From positions 45,013,618 to 45,077,617 of the forward strand of contig OX453273.1 in NCBI GenBank assembly GCA_949710005.1: DNA of 64,000 bases, read 5' to 3'. The position numbers and the translations under genes are program-made. Below, one piece after another: positions 1 through 15,100 of this stretch; position 1 is the first letter of the stretch, and the number at the start of each line of letters is the position of its first letter. This DNA comes from Ricordea florida. Taxonomy: Eukaryota > Cnidaria > Anthozoa > Corallimorpharia > Ricordeidae. The notes below the pieces were generated by a model. That model saw nothing but the letters and a program-made list of their open reading frames with translations. It ran no database searches and was not told where the DNA came from.

Positions 1-1949
1 CCTGCGTCGTAATTAATAAACCTGGCGGTGGGGTCTGCTCTCTGTGTAGTTTGACTCCTCCCCTAAAATTAAGATGGATTACAGTTAAATTGTAGGCTTT
101 TTAGATCAAGCAGACGAGCGATTCTTTGTCAAGAAAAGTAGCCCGTAACTGCGGAAATGTTTTGAAGTTTTCAGACTTCCAAGCAGTTTTCTTGAAGTCC
201 ATATTTCTCGAGTGTGTCTGAGAAGGAATTGGACCAAGAAAACAAAGAAAATTGAGCAATCTAGAATTTGATAAATGACAAGAACATTTAATGATCCTTA
301 ATGTTTGTATGAATATAAAATAACGCCTTTGACATACCTAAAATAAGGGTTAAAAGCCTGAACAGCTTTTACCCATATGGTGCTGTCAACTTACAACGAC
401 AAAGTTTTTAAAAATAGTCGAAGTGATTCGGTAACGCAACACATAAAGTAGTACGCATCTGAATAGCTTGCGACCAAATCAGTAACGCTTTAGTAATTGT
501 TCTCACTTCTGATTCCTAAACAAGCTAAACCGAGCAGTTTTTCGATGAATTTTGCTGGCCCCAATCCCCACCACTCATCATGTAAGACAAAACTAAAATT
601 CGGGAGAAAAACAAGAAACTTCTTATTCTGAAATTTTTTTCGCATATTTCGGATCAGAATATATTAGTTGAATTCTGTAGGGAAGGGTTCGGTTTATAAC
701 TGCATTGCATGGAAAGAAAGTAAGCTTTTAAAAATGATAGCGCTGAAAGGACCTTCTTTAAACTGATGATAATGTTCGTATTTGATAATGATGTTCGTAT
801 TTGAAGACAAACGACAATAAACGTTCGGGAAAAGTCACACGTGTCGACTTGAAGATTCGTTCCTCAGGAAAGACAAACGATTCTTCATTGGAATTTACAT
901 TTAAAGCAGTTTTGGGGAGAAAGGGATAATTGTGAGGGCGGTAATTAGTCTTTTTTGTGTGACTGCCTTTTATCACGAGCGGCTATTTCCTTTTTCTGGC
1001 CAGACGTAATCACTTACGAATTATTTTTTGTGAAGGAATACCCCCTAGCGCGCTGACGCGGAGAAAAACAAGAAAGCTTATCAAACTGCGTTCGGGAAGC
1101 ACAAGCGTAGGCAAACACCTCGAATTCCTCGGCATTTTGTCTGTTTGGGCTGCTATCGAAAGAAGAAGCGGTTAAAAATTATCGCTAGTTCGTTTCCAAG
1201 CACCAAGCGTAACCTTTGCCATACAAAATTTGTTTTAGTGATTACAATGACGAAATTAAAATGCACTTCATATAGAAACTTGAAGTTGAAGACAGGGGCT
1301 TCCTTTTTCGGTCACAGTGTCAGATTCCGGGCAAGATAAAAGTAATTACCGTACCATCACCTAAGAGGAAACCCTCACTAAACGAAGAGCCGTTAGAATC
1401 CAACATATACCAAAGCAAAAGCTGTGCTAAGCAATTCAAATGTATGATCTACTTAGTTATTACTTAACAAAAGAAGAACAAAACCTGGCAATTATACGGC
1501 AAATCAACTCGACAGCAATACTATGTGGCGATTGGATTTATTTTATATACGCGTGTGTTATTTCAACTTGCTCCTCTACCGGACTCATAAATTAACTGAG
1601 AACGTACAAAACAAATAAATTTCTATGCAAAGAGTTTCATCCGTGCCAAGCCTGAGGAAAATATCGTAGAAATATATAAATGTAAGTTTCTATTAACCGA
1701 CGTTTTATATACAAAATGTACATTTCTCATTCATAAACAACCTTTCTTGTAGACATATTTACATCGATTCTGACACGTAAAATTCGCAAAATTGTCCACA
1801 AAGTTGTCGCTCTTACACATTTTCAAACAAACTGAAAATAATCTCACTTAGTTGAGAAACAGACGGGCGAAAGATTAGATTTTGCGACATAGTATATAGA
1901 ATTTTTTTTTTGGAAATTCGAGTGCATGTTTTGAATTTGCGAATGGGGG
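1..1949. other. Non-coding flank downstream of the RGM gene
   Basis: No coding exon, RNA gene or clear transposon could be supported here on either strand. The short open frames have no recognisable domain and no splice context. The part nearest 1949 would include the 3' untranslated region of the minus-strand RGM gene. Confidence 0.5.
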
Positions 1950-3866
1950 TCATCTTGACAAAATAAACAAAATCAGCAAAGTGCAAAGAACACTAATTGG
2001 TTGGCCAGTGCCCTTGAAGCCGCGGTTTCTTCCTCGGCCGTGTATTCCATTGCCTGGTGAATTGCCATCTCCGCCACCTTGCTCAGTGCCTTTAGGATCC
2101 GTAGTCTTGTATGTTTGTAGATCTTTTAGAGTTCCCGTTGAATCCAGATGAAATGAATCGTCCAGAGCGTGCCATGCCGCATCGCTGAAATTTTGATCGC
2201 CTGTTGTTAGAAGATCGAATAAACAGGAATCCAAATAGAATCCAGCGATTTTTGAGTCGACACACTTTTGACGCGCCTCTCGTCGCGACATCTTAGTTCT
2301 TCCCGGGTACAATCTTGCTAACTGGTCGTCCGTGTAGGAAAGTAGTTCTCTATAATCAATTCTTTGTAAGGTCGGGCAGCCCTCGACACACAGTCCGCTT
2401 GTTTTATAGTTAAAAAGCAGTTCTTTGGGGATTTTCACGTGGAACGTGAGATAGTTGCCAACTTGTCTTATAATGATCATGGTACGAATGTAACATATTT
2501 CAATTGCGACGTGAACTTGCGCTCCTTTCCGCTCTTGAGATATCCTCGCTGGGCAAGACTTTGGACCAGTTTCTTGTGTTCCATCGAGAAACTCAGCAGG
2601 AAGCGAGCCAGCTTTGGCTCGAAATATTTTCTGATGTACGCACCCTTTCCCTGTTTCCTTTATCAGTACGGTAATCTAAAGAAAAAATACAGAACAATTA
2701 ACGAATTCGGAATCGAACAATGTTGAGTTTTCGCAGCCTCTTGTGGAGCAATGGATGATGGATCGCTTGATTTCAGAGCAAATTGCATGATGATATGTGA
2801 TTAACTACATCGCAAAGACAGCGAAGTCAATGGAAAAATCATTACAATACTGAAACTTTTAATCAGTGCAAATGATGAAACTTACATCACCTCATCTCTA
2901 ACGGACTCATTAGCAAACATACTGTTCTAGAATTTGACAACAAGCGCTTGGAAGCCATGCCGTGTTTTTGACAAGCGGTAGGGATGCACTGCAGGCCATA
3001 AACTACAAGACATGCATGCATAATTCAAGAGTCCGTGTTGTTTGTACACACGTTTCATTTAGAAAAGAAATGTAAATTTCATACTGGAAAGCAACTCACC
3101 GTATTTGTCGCTGTTGCAGTCGGTCCTTGAGATTTCACTACTGGAACATTCGTAACTTGTACGGAGAAATACTCGTTGTCAATAAGTGGCCAAGCGCCTT
3201 CAACGACGCAAGTTTGTCGATCGTTCATAAATGTCTTCAAATGTGGATCACCGAATAAAGCGCACAAACGGAAATCGTAGGCATTCTGTGTGGTGTTGAG
3301 CGGTGCAAAGTCTTTACAACCAGGTTGACTCGTAGCTGGTGATGTTGGAGCGACAGTGCTGACAGCCTCAGTGTGATTTCTTGGTATTGAAACGTTTCCA
3401 CAGTCCAGGTCTCTCATAAGCCTCGGTATTAAAATTGACAGCGCGCGGTAGTATAAATCCGAGTTACATGTTACCACCATCTTCTTCACGTTCTCCACAC
3501 ATCGTAAATAAATTGCAAGCGCCGTGCACCTCACTTTGTTCGAAGCAGGATTCGCAGTTGGAGCATCCACTCTCGCTTCAAACGACTTAGTACAACGGTC
3601 GTTCAAGATTTGATAACACGTTCCCGTCTCCGCTTTTACGATTTCTGAAGGCATAAACGAGATAAGAGGTAACTTGAGTTTATTTACATTTAAACCCATC
3701 ACATTACTGCATCAAGATACATTACAAGCTCACATACAAGCTAAGAGCAAGCGGCGAGCGAACAAGCGATTGCCGTGATCAATTTTCCCTTACCGAATGA
3801 TAGTAAAGAACTGAGAAGGAGGACTTGACAGACAACAGGTAGACCCCGTTTATATTGTAAACTCAT
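1950..3866 (-). CDS. RGM: Repulsive guidance molecule (RGM/hemojuvelin family), 3 exons
   Basis: Coding exons on the minus strand are 3794-3866, 3100-3644 and 1950-2675, with GT-AG junctions and consistent phases, giving 447 residues (human RGMA is about 450). The start is the ATG at 3866, followed by a hydrophobic signal peptide (residues 1-24). Exon 2 holds the Cys-rich RGM N-domain and the partial von Willebrand type D segment with LFGDPHLKTF. In the family the D-P bond (here D157-P158) is cut autocatalytically. AWPLIDNEYFSVQVTNVPVV is almost the vertebrate sequence. Exon 3 carries the C-domain with RQVGNYLT, LCVEGCP and CLFDLLTTGD, and ends in a hydrophobic tail (PISVLCTLLILFIL) typical of GPI anchoring. 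RGMs are cell-surface co-receptors that bind neogenin and BMP ligands. I see no RGD motif, which some vertebrate members carry. Which paralogue type it corresponds to cannot be judged. Confidence 0.93.
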
Positions 3867-6800
3867 ATCCCTGTAGGCTGGCCGTCCGATGTTCCGCACA
3901 TAACTGCAGCCTGAAGTCCGTGTTTCTAAATTCGTCTCAAGTCGACCGCCAGTATACCCGGCCAATTTGGCTGATGGGAATGAAAACCAAATGACTCAAT
4001 TCACTTATCAATCAGAAATTTGACAGCTCTTACACAAAGATACTGATTAACAAAGCCGTCCGTTGACTACACGCCCGCCCCAAGATGACCTTATCGGCGA
4101 TAGAAAACTTTTAAGAGTTGCAGCGCAACATTTGCACGAAAAAGAGCCTGCAGCCGTTCACTTCTGCGACCACACGCGAAACTGGAAAGCTGTAGGCAGG
4201 ATCCCAGAGCTCTTATAGGGGGTTGGCACATTCACTATAGCCCCCTAGTGTGGTTTCCCGTCATAGTACAACCACCGAACCAGCTGTCACCCTAATTAAA
4301 TATCTTTTCTTTTCTTTGTTTTTATTGGTTCTCACTGCGTAGCAATATCGCCCGCGGCTATTCAGAGTAGAGCTTTTAAATGCACCAATAGTACTTCAGC
4401 ACCCAACTCGGAAATCGTACATAATTGAGCGGTGTGTCAGTCATTATTTCGTCTTTTGTTCTTTTGCTTGTTCATTGGCGAAGAGTCGCTAACATTACAA
4501 AAGGGGAAGGAGTGTTGACATTACCTCCGGGAGTCGCCGACTGTTAGTTCTAACCTCAAATAACAAAAGCTCTCTGGAGTTCACAGCCACATAGCTATGC
4601 TGGAGAGAGCTTTAGAACAAACTAATCCCAAGTCTTCCACAATATGACAAAGTGCTTTGAATCCTAAAGCGTACAATTCCTTTCCTACGACGCGGAACCC
4701 GGTACGAAGATCTGAACTTTCCTGTACTATTAATTACACGGTTTTGTTGATTTAGGCTAATTATACTTTTGTAGTTCAACACTTTGAAAAATTAGATATG
4801 TCACATTTGGGAGGATGCGAGACAAAGATGATGATAAAAAACTTACGAAATTACCAAAAGGAAAGAATTTACTGCAGCCCTAACAGCAATATTTTCTCGA
4901 ATTGTAGTGTTGCCGCCCATTTTTACGCTGGTGTTTTTTCTTAGGACAACGTGGACTAAATAACTTATGTCAAAAGGCTTTTTAAGTGTTCAGTGGTTGA
5001 AACATGCCACGGGCCCGCCGATTCCTTATCCTATTCAATTTAAGTACCGCCCACGTCTGATCAATATTGGTCTCTCTTTATGTTGCCAGCACACAAAAAT
5101 CTTTTTTCCGGTGGTATCAGTTTTAACCGACAGGCGTATGTGTGCAGGTTTTTCCTAGCTTGGTTCACAGCGTGCGAAATTTAATCACAATATTCTAAGT
5201 CTGTGGGAACACAGCAACCGCGTTACATCAAACGAACAATAACTTTCTGTTGGAATTAGGAGTCAAGCCATGAGAGAATCTAGTGTTCAACAGCGCTGCG
5301 AGCCGATGCTTCCTGTTGCCTTTCTACTTAGAACGAAAACAACAAGGCAAATAACACTACCACTCGCAAACTAACTATAACGTTTAACTCCATAAACTAA
5401 TTCTTTTTATCAGAAAGTTCCTCAAAACTGGAATGAGTTTACTAGTAGTTTGAGCCAAAAAAGGGCAAACTCGTAGGCAATATTTGTGGTACTGTACAAT
5501 TTATTCTGCCAAGGCTAAACTGCAATTCCACGGAGTTATCGCAATGACTTAAACAACATTCTGCGATTGTACTCCAAGCGATAGGTTCTTTAATACACGG
5601 CTGATTCCCGCTGGTGGTTGTGAAAGGAACCATCCGATGCAATTTAAGCCTAGCATGAAGCGAAGTTTGTAATAACATGCTACAAGCTGAGATGTTTGTT
5701 TGGAATTCAGGAACGAAAATTGAGTCGATGGGAGACCATGGATATGTAGATAAGCAGGCGTTTACACAGTGGGTCACTACAAAAAAGGAACGCAATTCAC
5801 TGTGTCCAACTGAGCTTTTCATGATTGCGGACAAATTAATTTTCTAGCGCTACAGAGTTTGCACCGCACCTTTAATAATTCTTTTATATTTCTGACTGAA
5901 ACGCAAAAGCTTTTCAGTTGCGCGATGATAGATTTAAGCCTACCGGCGAAAACACAGGCATTTCAGGCGAACCAACGAAGACTGCTGTGAAGACAACGTG
6001 CACAGAATTCCAATAAACTTGCGTCCGTGGTGAATGTCGAGACATTTTTTCTGAGCTGTATTCATATTCAAATGGCTGCGTTACTTCACAGCAAAACAGG
6101 GAAACTTCATTGACTCGTTTGAGGCAAGCTGTGTGATGGCCTTCTTCTAACAGTTCACGTTTGCTGAAGCGCCGGTCTAGAAAACGGAGATGAAAAAAAA
6201 GCATAGATCGTGAGAATTTTAAAGCTTGCGTCCTGAACTTAACTTGCCAACTGAATGAGTGTCGCGCTACATATAGAACAGCGCGATGTTTGAAAGCTAT
6301 CTCTCGAAACGCCACAGAAATATCGTATTAAATACTCGAGTGCATAAATTCGCTATCAGCAGAATCAGACTATCGATTGAAGACCCATCTATCTTGGTCT
6401 ACAGCGCAGCTTGACCAGAAGTTAAATTGAACTCGTGAGGACAGCAGGGGTTCTCCAGTGGAGGATAATAATTGGTGGACAACCATTCTGTTTTCTCAGG
6501 ACCCTCCCCAAAATTCAAACTGTTAACGAATTAACTGGAGCACCAATATTTTCGCGCAAACTTGTTCTTACTAAGGTCTTGTCTGCGAATGTTTGAAGGC
6601 TTTATGGCAAGGTAGTAAATCTCTCACAGTCTTAAAGCAATATAGCGGAAAGATTCTCCAGCCAAAACAAACACAAGGCTTGTTAAATAATGGATAAGGC
6701 GGGCTCCACTTAAAAACTTTCTTAGAGTGCTTTCTCTCTCTTAATTGAAGATATGTCTTTGAATTTATAACAGATTAGCAACGGATAAGTGTTTCTTTCC

Positions 6801-9800
6801 AGTTATCTACGCTACAAATGTTCCCTTGCCTTTGATGAAGCTGTGCTTCAACTGAGATGGAGCCTATTATTTTCCTCTTTTCTGGCACCATAGGGTGTCT
6901 TTGCGTTCTGGTTTTTTTGCATAGATCTCAGATATTTTCGCGGCCTTTATGAAAGGACCAAATTTTTTCTTTTATTTCTGTTTTCGTGAAACGTTTAATT
7001 TTCACAAGTTGCAGTGTCATCTTTCTTGTTGAAATATTCTGCTGGTTATGAGGATGTCATCGATAACAACGAAAACATTGAACGTGAAAGCAGTGACATC
7101 ACTGTTGAAATTGCGGCCTGAGAGGCTCTTTAAGAATTTATGCGAACGCGAGTCACAAGCGTAACTAAAAATGGACTGACGTACCAAATGAATTAGCTAC
7201 CCACAGCTCAAGCTGCTCGCTTGAAAACTGGTTGCTTTTGTTCGTTAGTTTTAAATTTAAACTTCGTGAACCAGCGGCTTCAGTATTTCTGAATTGTTTC
7301 TATTCTAAGGATACTCTTAAAACGGGCCAGTCATTCTTAAACAGTTTTAGTGCCGGAATTAAATGCATCGCTAAGGTGAAGACAGTTCCTCTAAAAGGCA
7401 AACAAAAGAAAAAAAACACATAAAGCAGCCGGCCAAACCGATATAATATCGTCAAGTTAACAAGAAAGTTTAATTTAACAACTTGATTTATAATGTACGA
7501 AACAACTGTTAACATCTCGAAATTAATGAATTTTTATTTAGTATAGAGCTTATAGCTCATCGGTTTGTAAGCTTTGTTTTGCCAGTTCTTATTGGCCAAT
7601 GGATAAAAGATTCCCTCAGCTACAGCTCCTCTCTAAGTGTCAGAAAACGTTTTCTAAAATTGACCTCTAGAAACTTCTCAGTCTCGATAATTGTCGGTTC
7701 AAAGAAGGCCACAACAGAAGTAAACATAACCGATAACTTTTTAAAAGTTATGGACCTTAGAGTGCCTTTTTCTCTCTCTGCAGTGGTCTCTATCTGGACA
7801 ATACAAGTACAGTTAGTGTTAGTACAAAAAATATATTTATATATATCACTGACACAATGTTGTTTATGCTCGGCTTATGCTGATTTCTTTAATCTAACCA
7901 CGACTCAGTCGTTAGCTCTAAACTCGCCTATTTCACCGAAAATTCACTCTTTCAATATTAGCTTCACTGTCGCTTAAATGTAATATTACAGCAAACTCCT
8001 CAACGTAACTTTGTCAAAAGAAAATGATTGACAGAAGTCGTGACACCTTCGCCTAAAGGAAAATTTTTAACAACGCATAAAATAGAGTGAATGAACGGCT
8101 GTTAACAACTTGAAGGCAATGAGACAAAAAATTGTGACTCTTTGAAATGAAGACACATCATTCAGTTAAGAGGCTATTGAACAATAAGGCTTAAAGATGT
8201 ATCAGTGATTATCTTAAGGGCGTTTCATCAGCTGCAAGTGTTCATAACATGTAAGTTGCTAAACGCGGATAGCTTCAAGGCTCTGCGGGAAGAAGCGCCT
8301 GGTAGCTTATAGTTCTGAGTGCTGTCCAACCGTAAAAAATTAATGGTAAGGAAATTAGTTTCCTAGATTTCTGAAGCAAATGATTCAAAGCAACAAAAGG
8401 ATATTATTCAGCTTCAGAAAATAAAGGCAAGGGTCGGCACAATATAAATAAAACCTTCCTTCTCATATTGGGGTCGTAGTATCGTAAAACTCGTCACCAA
8501 TACCATAAACTGCCATACATTAAATGTGATGAACACGCTTTTTTCTATTATTAGTTTTTAGTTTCACTTTACTCCCCGATCGGCAAGTTTTAGTTCTACC
8601 AGTTTATTTCTCGCTCACTTTGTTGAGGTATCACTAAAAGACTTTCATAGCACAGGACAGCGAGCAATGTTGATAAACCCATGAACTGCATGTTACTTCC
8701 GTAGAATCCAGCTTTATGTTTCTCTGCCGTTCGCGTAGTAACCACAACAATATTCGTTGGATAATTTAAGATTTCCGTTGTCTGCTTCATTAGGAAACAA
8801 ATTCTATTCAGAGTGAACTATCTCAACTGAGGCCAGTCGACTTTTCACGGTAAATATTGCCATAAAAGTTTCAAAAGCGTTAACCGGCATTCTTTGTTTC
8901 CGTTTTTCACCAGACCGTTCAGCGAAAACAGGTTGAGTTTGGGTGTGTGTACGCCATTTATTGTCATTTGCCTACTTTTCAGTGGTCAACCAGTGAGTTG
9001 CACTATCCCAAACATTTGAGAAAGTTGTTTATATAACTCCCTGAGATAGAGGACTGTTGATTTTGACGTTAGAATTGAGCTAAGTACAAACTAAGCGACA
9101 CATTTTGAGAGGAAGGCTCAATCGAGCGTCGTAATGTAATGTATGCATAGTTCTTCGCAAAACAGTTTTTTGTTTTGTTTTAGCAGTTTGCACATGCTTC
9201 TTAATTTAACTTCATGTGTCCGTTCGGTGGTTGGTCTGCCATTGTCCGCATTCCAGCTGAATAGAAAAGGAGGTAACTGACGCCGGGAAACGTTAAATAT
9301 AAACGAGGCAACCAGTATGTTGTGACATGCCTGATACCACCAACAATACACCGGGACTCCGAAAATGCTTTAACTCATCGATCACGAACAGGCTGTCTAT
9401 GAAATAAAACACAACACAGAATTCTATCACAATATTTAATTGATATCTCGTCGACAATGATGGATTTTCACGAACAAATAAAACTGGTAGATTTACACAA
9501 CTACTGCTATCGTTGCCGTGTGAACGCTAAAATGATAATTACGCCGCAAAATTGTCAGTGCTCTCTTTTTACAAAGCAGTTGTGAACTCTAATTCATTTG
9601 ATAGAAAACTTGCGACAAGATTTCGCTAAAGAAAATCGAAATTGTCTAGTAATCCATCGCTCAAACCCCAAGTAGAAATTTCCTTTACAGATGCCTTAAA
9701 TTTAATGCGTCTCAGCTGGTTGATATAAAAGCGTTTAGAGCGCTTGAACGGGTGGGTCCAAAACATGAAATGGTCATTTTAGGGCAACTAGTCTTCTGCA

Positions 9801-12160
9801 AGCGGTATTATTTATTAATTCCACGTTTTGCCACAGGAGGGCGGTGATTATTCCATCAACCGGTCCTGTGCTGTGGGGGGTTTCCCTGGATAATGGTGAA
9901 TGGCCTATACGACGCAGTAAAATCTACCATTTCACTAACCAAACTCGAGTTCTAACTGAACTCCATTGTATTGATATGTTGATCCGACTTATGGGATAGA
10001 AAAACAGGGTGTATTTTATATGAATCTGAAATTTTTATTAAATATTGGACTGTACTTAGAACTTTGGTAGACCTCCACGAACAGGTGTTTTTAAAAAATC
10101 TATTTATTTAAGTACAACATTTTTGACTTGCAAAGTTAATGGCCCTACCACCCATGGTGAACAGTTCCAATCCACTACCGAAAATGATAGTGATGTTGTG
10201 AAGAAAGTGCTTTTCAGGTTGCTGCCAAACGAACAAAGACTGAAGGCCATGGTCTACACCGGTTCGAAAAAAGGAGCTAACAACTTTTAGAATAAACCTG
10301 TTAGTTTAAAGTAAGTGAATATCTGAATTTAAGGAGAATAATAGTTGGTTTCTTTTTAGAAAAAGCCCAAGCGCCCACCTGTAACTACTGAACGCCCAAC
10401 AGAATCATAAATCATCTTTTTCAAAAATATAGGCATGCAATGGGACAAACTCATTAGTACGACCACAAGTCTTTTTTAAATTTGAACCGATTCAGAGATG
10501 GTTTATTTCTTCGTGAAATTACCGTATAAATGGCACAGAAAAATTGTTTTAATTAAAGTACGTTTGATGTGGCCGGAGGCTATTTGAGAAAACTCCCATT
10601 TACACCTGTATAGCCTGCTCAGTTGAATCGTATTGTTTCGATAGATCCATTGAGATACGCTTATAGCGCTGTACTTTGGACAATCAAAAAGCTATGTGTT
10701 GCAAAGAAGACAACTACATAGAGTTAGTAAGAGAGACTGGGAAATGAAGGGAAAACACTTGAACTTGAATGAGGAAATATCTTGCACTCTATAAGCGCGA
10801 TCCTTCGATTAGTCTCACTCGATCTATTATCTAACTGTATTCTCAGTGACCACCGTCCAACTTCATCACAGTAAGGAATCCAAAAGTTACGTTATCCGTT
10901 AATGAGAAATTCAACCTTAGTCACCACATGTAACATAGGGACCTTCGTGAATTGAAAAATCATCTTGCACAGCTTGTTAGTTACCACTTTATTTCTCTAC
11001 TAAAGAAACGATTTTCTAGAATCCACATATTATCCAACAGTCAAAGTTTATGTCTCCTATAACACAGTGTAATGTTACAATGACACTTAAAAGCGCAGTC
11101 ATGGTCATTTCATTCCCAAACTACCCAGTGATATTCCGATTGCGAAGTGGTGTTTATTTAGGGGACGTAACTCCTCATTTTCAAGACAACTGGCATTGCT
11201 TTCCGGCACAGAATCAATATGCCTTCCTGTTGCCGTGTTTATTTTACAATACAACGCTGTTCTCATTGAGCCAACAAACAAAACTCTTAACGCCACCTAT
11301 TAAATGAAAGCTTCTCATGTATAGTAATCCACAAAGTTTTCTATGATATCGCCATGTGGACTGTGGTTTTCTCTACGTGGACTGACTGCATGTTCAAGAT
11401 ATAAGATGAAATTGTGAAGTGTGCTGCACCATTTAGTTCTGGGACCTAACTCGCTAAGCTGTGTTTGTTGACGGTCGGTAGACATCTATGACAAAATTTA
11501 TTTTCTCTTTAGTTCCTGGCAAAGAGCTGTCTTGTCGTATTATATCCATGGTATATTGTGTACGATTGAAGCTCTAACATGAGGGATCAGATGAGTACAC
11601 ATATATATAAGTACTGTGTTGTCCATTTTTCAGCGTTCTTCAAAAAATAGGTCAAACACAGTTCTGACAATTGTAGTTTGTCCTTTTTTAGGAGAGACCG
11701 TAAATTTCTCAGCGTGGAAATAAAGATTCTATCCATTATTCTTTTATGAGCTTAATCAGTGTCCCAAAAAGCTTCAAGCTTTTAAATCTTATGCTAGTAG
11801 TATCAAAATACCATTGGCAATACGATATTTCTAATCCTACCACGTGATGACTTCACAGCGCTCATCAGAGCTACTGTTGCACAAGGAGACTCTTTGGGTG
11901 TTATCAAGAGTGATGAGGCCCACTGAGCACTTGCTTACGACACTAGAGTGAAGCTACTACTGAGGACAGAAGGTGCCTCTCAAACTTCTCATTGACGAAA
12001 ATGGAAATATCAAACTTCTGCCAATAAACTGACAACTGGAAACAGTTGACTTTTCAACAAGTTTGGAGAGTTCTCTTAACAGCCAGTTGCAAAATACTGA
12101 GTAAGCTCCAGAAGGAAGTGACTGCGGCCTTAGTTTCTTTAGCCTGAGCTTGGTTTGAGG
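3867..12160. other. Long intergenic stretch without a supportable gene
   Basis: The 5' flank of the RGM gene, then about 8 kb of AT-rich sequence. Open frames of 60-130 codons occur on both strands (for example 5442-6315 and 7579-7977) but show no domain, no paralogue in the window and no splice pattern. The RGM promoter and 5' UTR presumably lie just above 3866. I see no transposon with clear ends. Confidence 0.5.
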
Positions 12161-15100
12161 TCAACTTGGTTTCTTGAGCTTCGGTGCGATAAAACTCCTC
12201 ATAAACGCCGAAAGGCTCGGTGGGATTCCGGTTTTTGAACGACTCTTCGACAGGGTGGTGTTTGCAAAAGAAACCTGCACGATAAAAGAAAAAGGTTTCC
12301 GTAACAATTGGGAATCAAGGAAGTTAAATAGTAGAAAGAGCTAAAACACATGAAACATTTTGACCAGGTGGACAATGAGACTTACCTGGCAGGTGAATTG
12401 TAGCTTTTTATAAGAAACGTTTCCTTTTTTAAACCAGTGTAGCGTCAAACTATGTCTAGTACACCTCCCTTTTATCTTACGGTGGTATAACTTACTTCAA
12501 TTTGTTTGATTTACCCAATTTCTTATGTGTAGTACAAATGGGTTTTACACAACCTCCCTTTCCTTATCTGAAATCTAAATACAATTAAGTTTCTAACCTG
12601 ACTTGTGTCTTGTACAAAGGAAGGCATTGCAGAGTTTTCCTTAGCGTTGTAAAGCGTCTTTCGTTTTCTTGTGCAGTCCAGCACTGAAGAGATGTCGGCA
12701 GCACTACTCTGTTGAGATTTCAAGTCCACCAAAGCTTCATGTTCACTTGCCGTTGCCTTCCTACAAAGAAGACATGTTTTGACTAAAATTCAAAACGGAA
12801 CACTAGTAAGTCATGGTATCTGCGCTGAAGAAAGTAACTTTTTTATCAAGTTTCGTTTGATTTCATTGCAATCCGTCTGTGTTATTATTGCCTGTTCTTG
12901 AGCTGCTACAAGTAGTCCCTCTGTTTATTATTATTATTGTTATTATTATTTATTATTATTATTATTTATTATTATTATCTTCAGATGATCTGTACAGAGA
13001 ATTGTTTTGTTCCAGTTGTGAAAAACCACGTCACTTAAGAAAAATTAATTGTTCTCGACCCGAAAAGTTCGAAAAATGTTGCAGAAATGTTTCTTAACGC
13101 TTAAAACTCCAGTATCAAGAAAGAAATTCTCCTTAGTCGTGCCAGTCAGGAGAATGAGTATGACTTTGAAGATAGCTTGACATCGCTGACAATTACACTA
13201 TATTTTCAATATCAACATTCATTGACTACGTATTGATAGCAATAGAGAAGTTCAGGAGTCCATTGTGGCTCGGGTGAGTTCTGCGAGAGACACAAAGCCG
13301 TGTAATCATTCTATGAGAAGTTGCAGTTGTGAAACTCTCAATATCAAAATTCTTGGTCGTCACTACTAAAAACCACTGGGGCAGGTAAAAACCAATAAGT
13401 GTACAACGCCTCTTATCAAACGGTTGTTAAATACCATATTGCCCTCTTTTAAAGAAGTAACGCACTCGTACTCCCTTCGAGTTTAACGAGCGGAAGTGCC
13501 TGTACCAGGCACCAACAGAATAAGAAACTCATTCATCAAACGCGGGGCAAGACTTCATAAAGTAGAATACAGTTATCAACTGAGTTGCGAACTCATTCAT
13601 GCAACGTGGGACAAGACTTCACAATGTAGAATAGTTTATATAGTTAATTCCTTTGTATTGTAAATTTGATGTATTTCTTAATGGAGAGAATCCTCCGTTT
13701 CTTCTCGTTGCTCTCATTCGCTCTGACGAAGGGCTAACGCTCGAAACGTCAGCACCGCCCTCTTTTACCTCACGGAGGTACAAATTACTTGATCAACTTG
13801 TTTGATTATCACAATTTCTTGTATTTCTTAACAGCCAAGATCAGAGAATAAAGTTATTATTACTATTTAACATCACTGAATAATTCTGTCGAATGGAATG
13901 TCGTCAACTTTTGAAGTAACTTTATGTAGAGAAACGCCCATATTCCCTTACGGCTGCAAACTGACAGATTTCATTGAGGCACAATGGAGAGTTATTTTGG
14001 AACGTTGTGACTGAGATTTAGTTCCGTCATCCTGGCGCCCTCTCGGCAGGATCATCACAGTCAGGAGCAGTTAAGTTCACTTTATACATGAACTATGAAT
14101 CGATGCAGAAGTTAAGAGGATTTAGTTTTCAGCAGTCGATAGGAGACAGTTGGATTCACTTGCTGAATTATAACAGCTGCAGACAATTAAGGTTATTTGC
14201 CTTTTTTTATGAAATAAAATCAAAATGCGAGAAGACTGCAAATTTCACCGTGTCTTACCTTTTTCTTCTCGTTGCCTTCAGCGTTGCCGTGTTCTCTTTT
14301 TCGTCTGCTGACGACATTCTTTGAGTGGCTGACAATCCCGCGGGATGAATCCCGCTCTTGGTGGTGCGAGAAACATTTTCTTTGTGGAAAAGAGCAAGTT
14401 CAGCTGTTGAAGAGGGTTTGATATCCGGGGCAGAAGAATCCTCTTTAGGAAAGGTGTCAGTGTTTTGTGTATTTGACCCAGTCTTCAGTTCATTCTTTTC
14501 GTTTGATGGAAGTTCGTGTTCTTGAATAGTTTCCTTGAAGCACGGCGGATTCCCTTCGAGTTGATCTGTGGAAGAGGATTTCATTCCCCCTGAAACATTC
14601 TCAAAACTCTCCCTGGTATCATTGCCTTCAGAACTGCTCATCCAATTAGCGGATGAAGATGCGCTCTCCCGTGCAGTCTTATAATCTCTGAGAGGATTAC
14701 GCTGAAGAGATTTGAACCCATCTAACTCCCCCGGTACTTCCGTTTCCGATTGCTGTGATGGTCCATCATTTGACCTCTGACACCTGATCACTGCTGTAGA
14801 AATGTGCATCGTATCACGATGGCAGTCAGTTTTATGAGATGACAGTGTGGTTTGTTGTGATAACAGCTCATCTTCCGGCGGTGAAATGTGGTTACAATCG
14901 TTGGGATTTTTGGAAGAGTTAACTTTATTCGTGACTGCCTTCTTGTTGCCCAGCGGTTTGCTCTCGTTGTCCCCTTTTCTGATTTGCTCAGAGCTGTTGT
15001 TTTCCCTGTGTTCTTTGATTGAATTTTCTTTCTCTTGTGATACTTGACTCTTCATCCGACTTCTCAGGACAGGCCTTCCCTCGCTTATCTCTTGTCTATC

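Noticed and set aside
3984-12155. Open frames of 60-130 codons such as 5442-5834, 5914-6315, 7579-7977 and 11050-11307
   Set aside because: No domain, no splice context, composition like non-coding AT-rich DNA; expected by chance in 8 kb.
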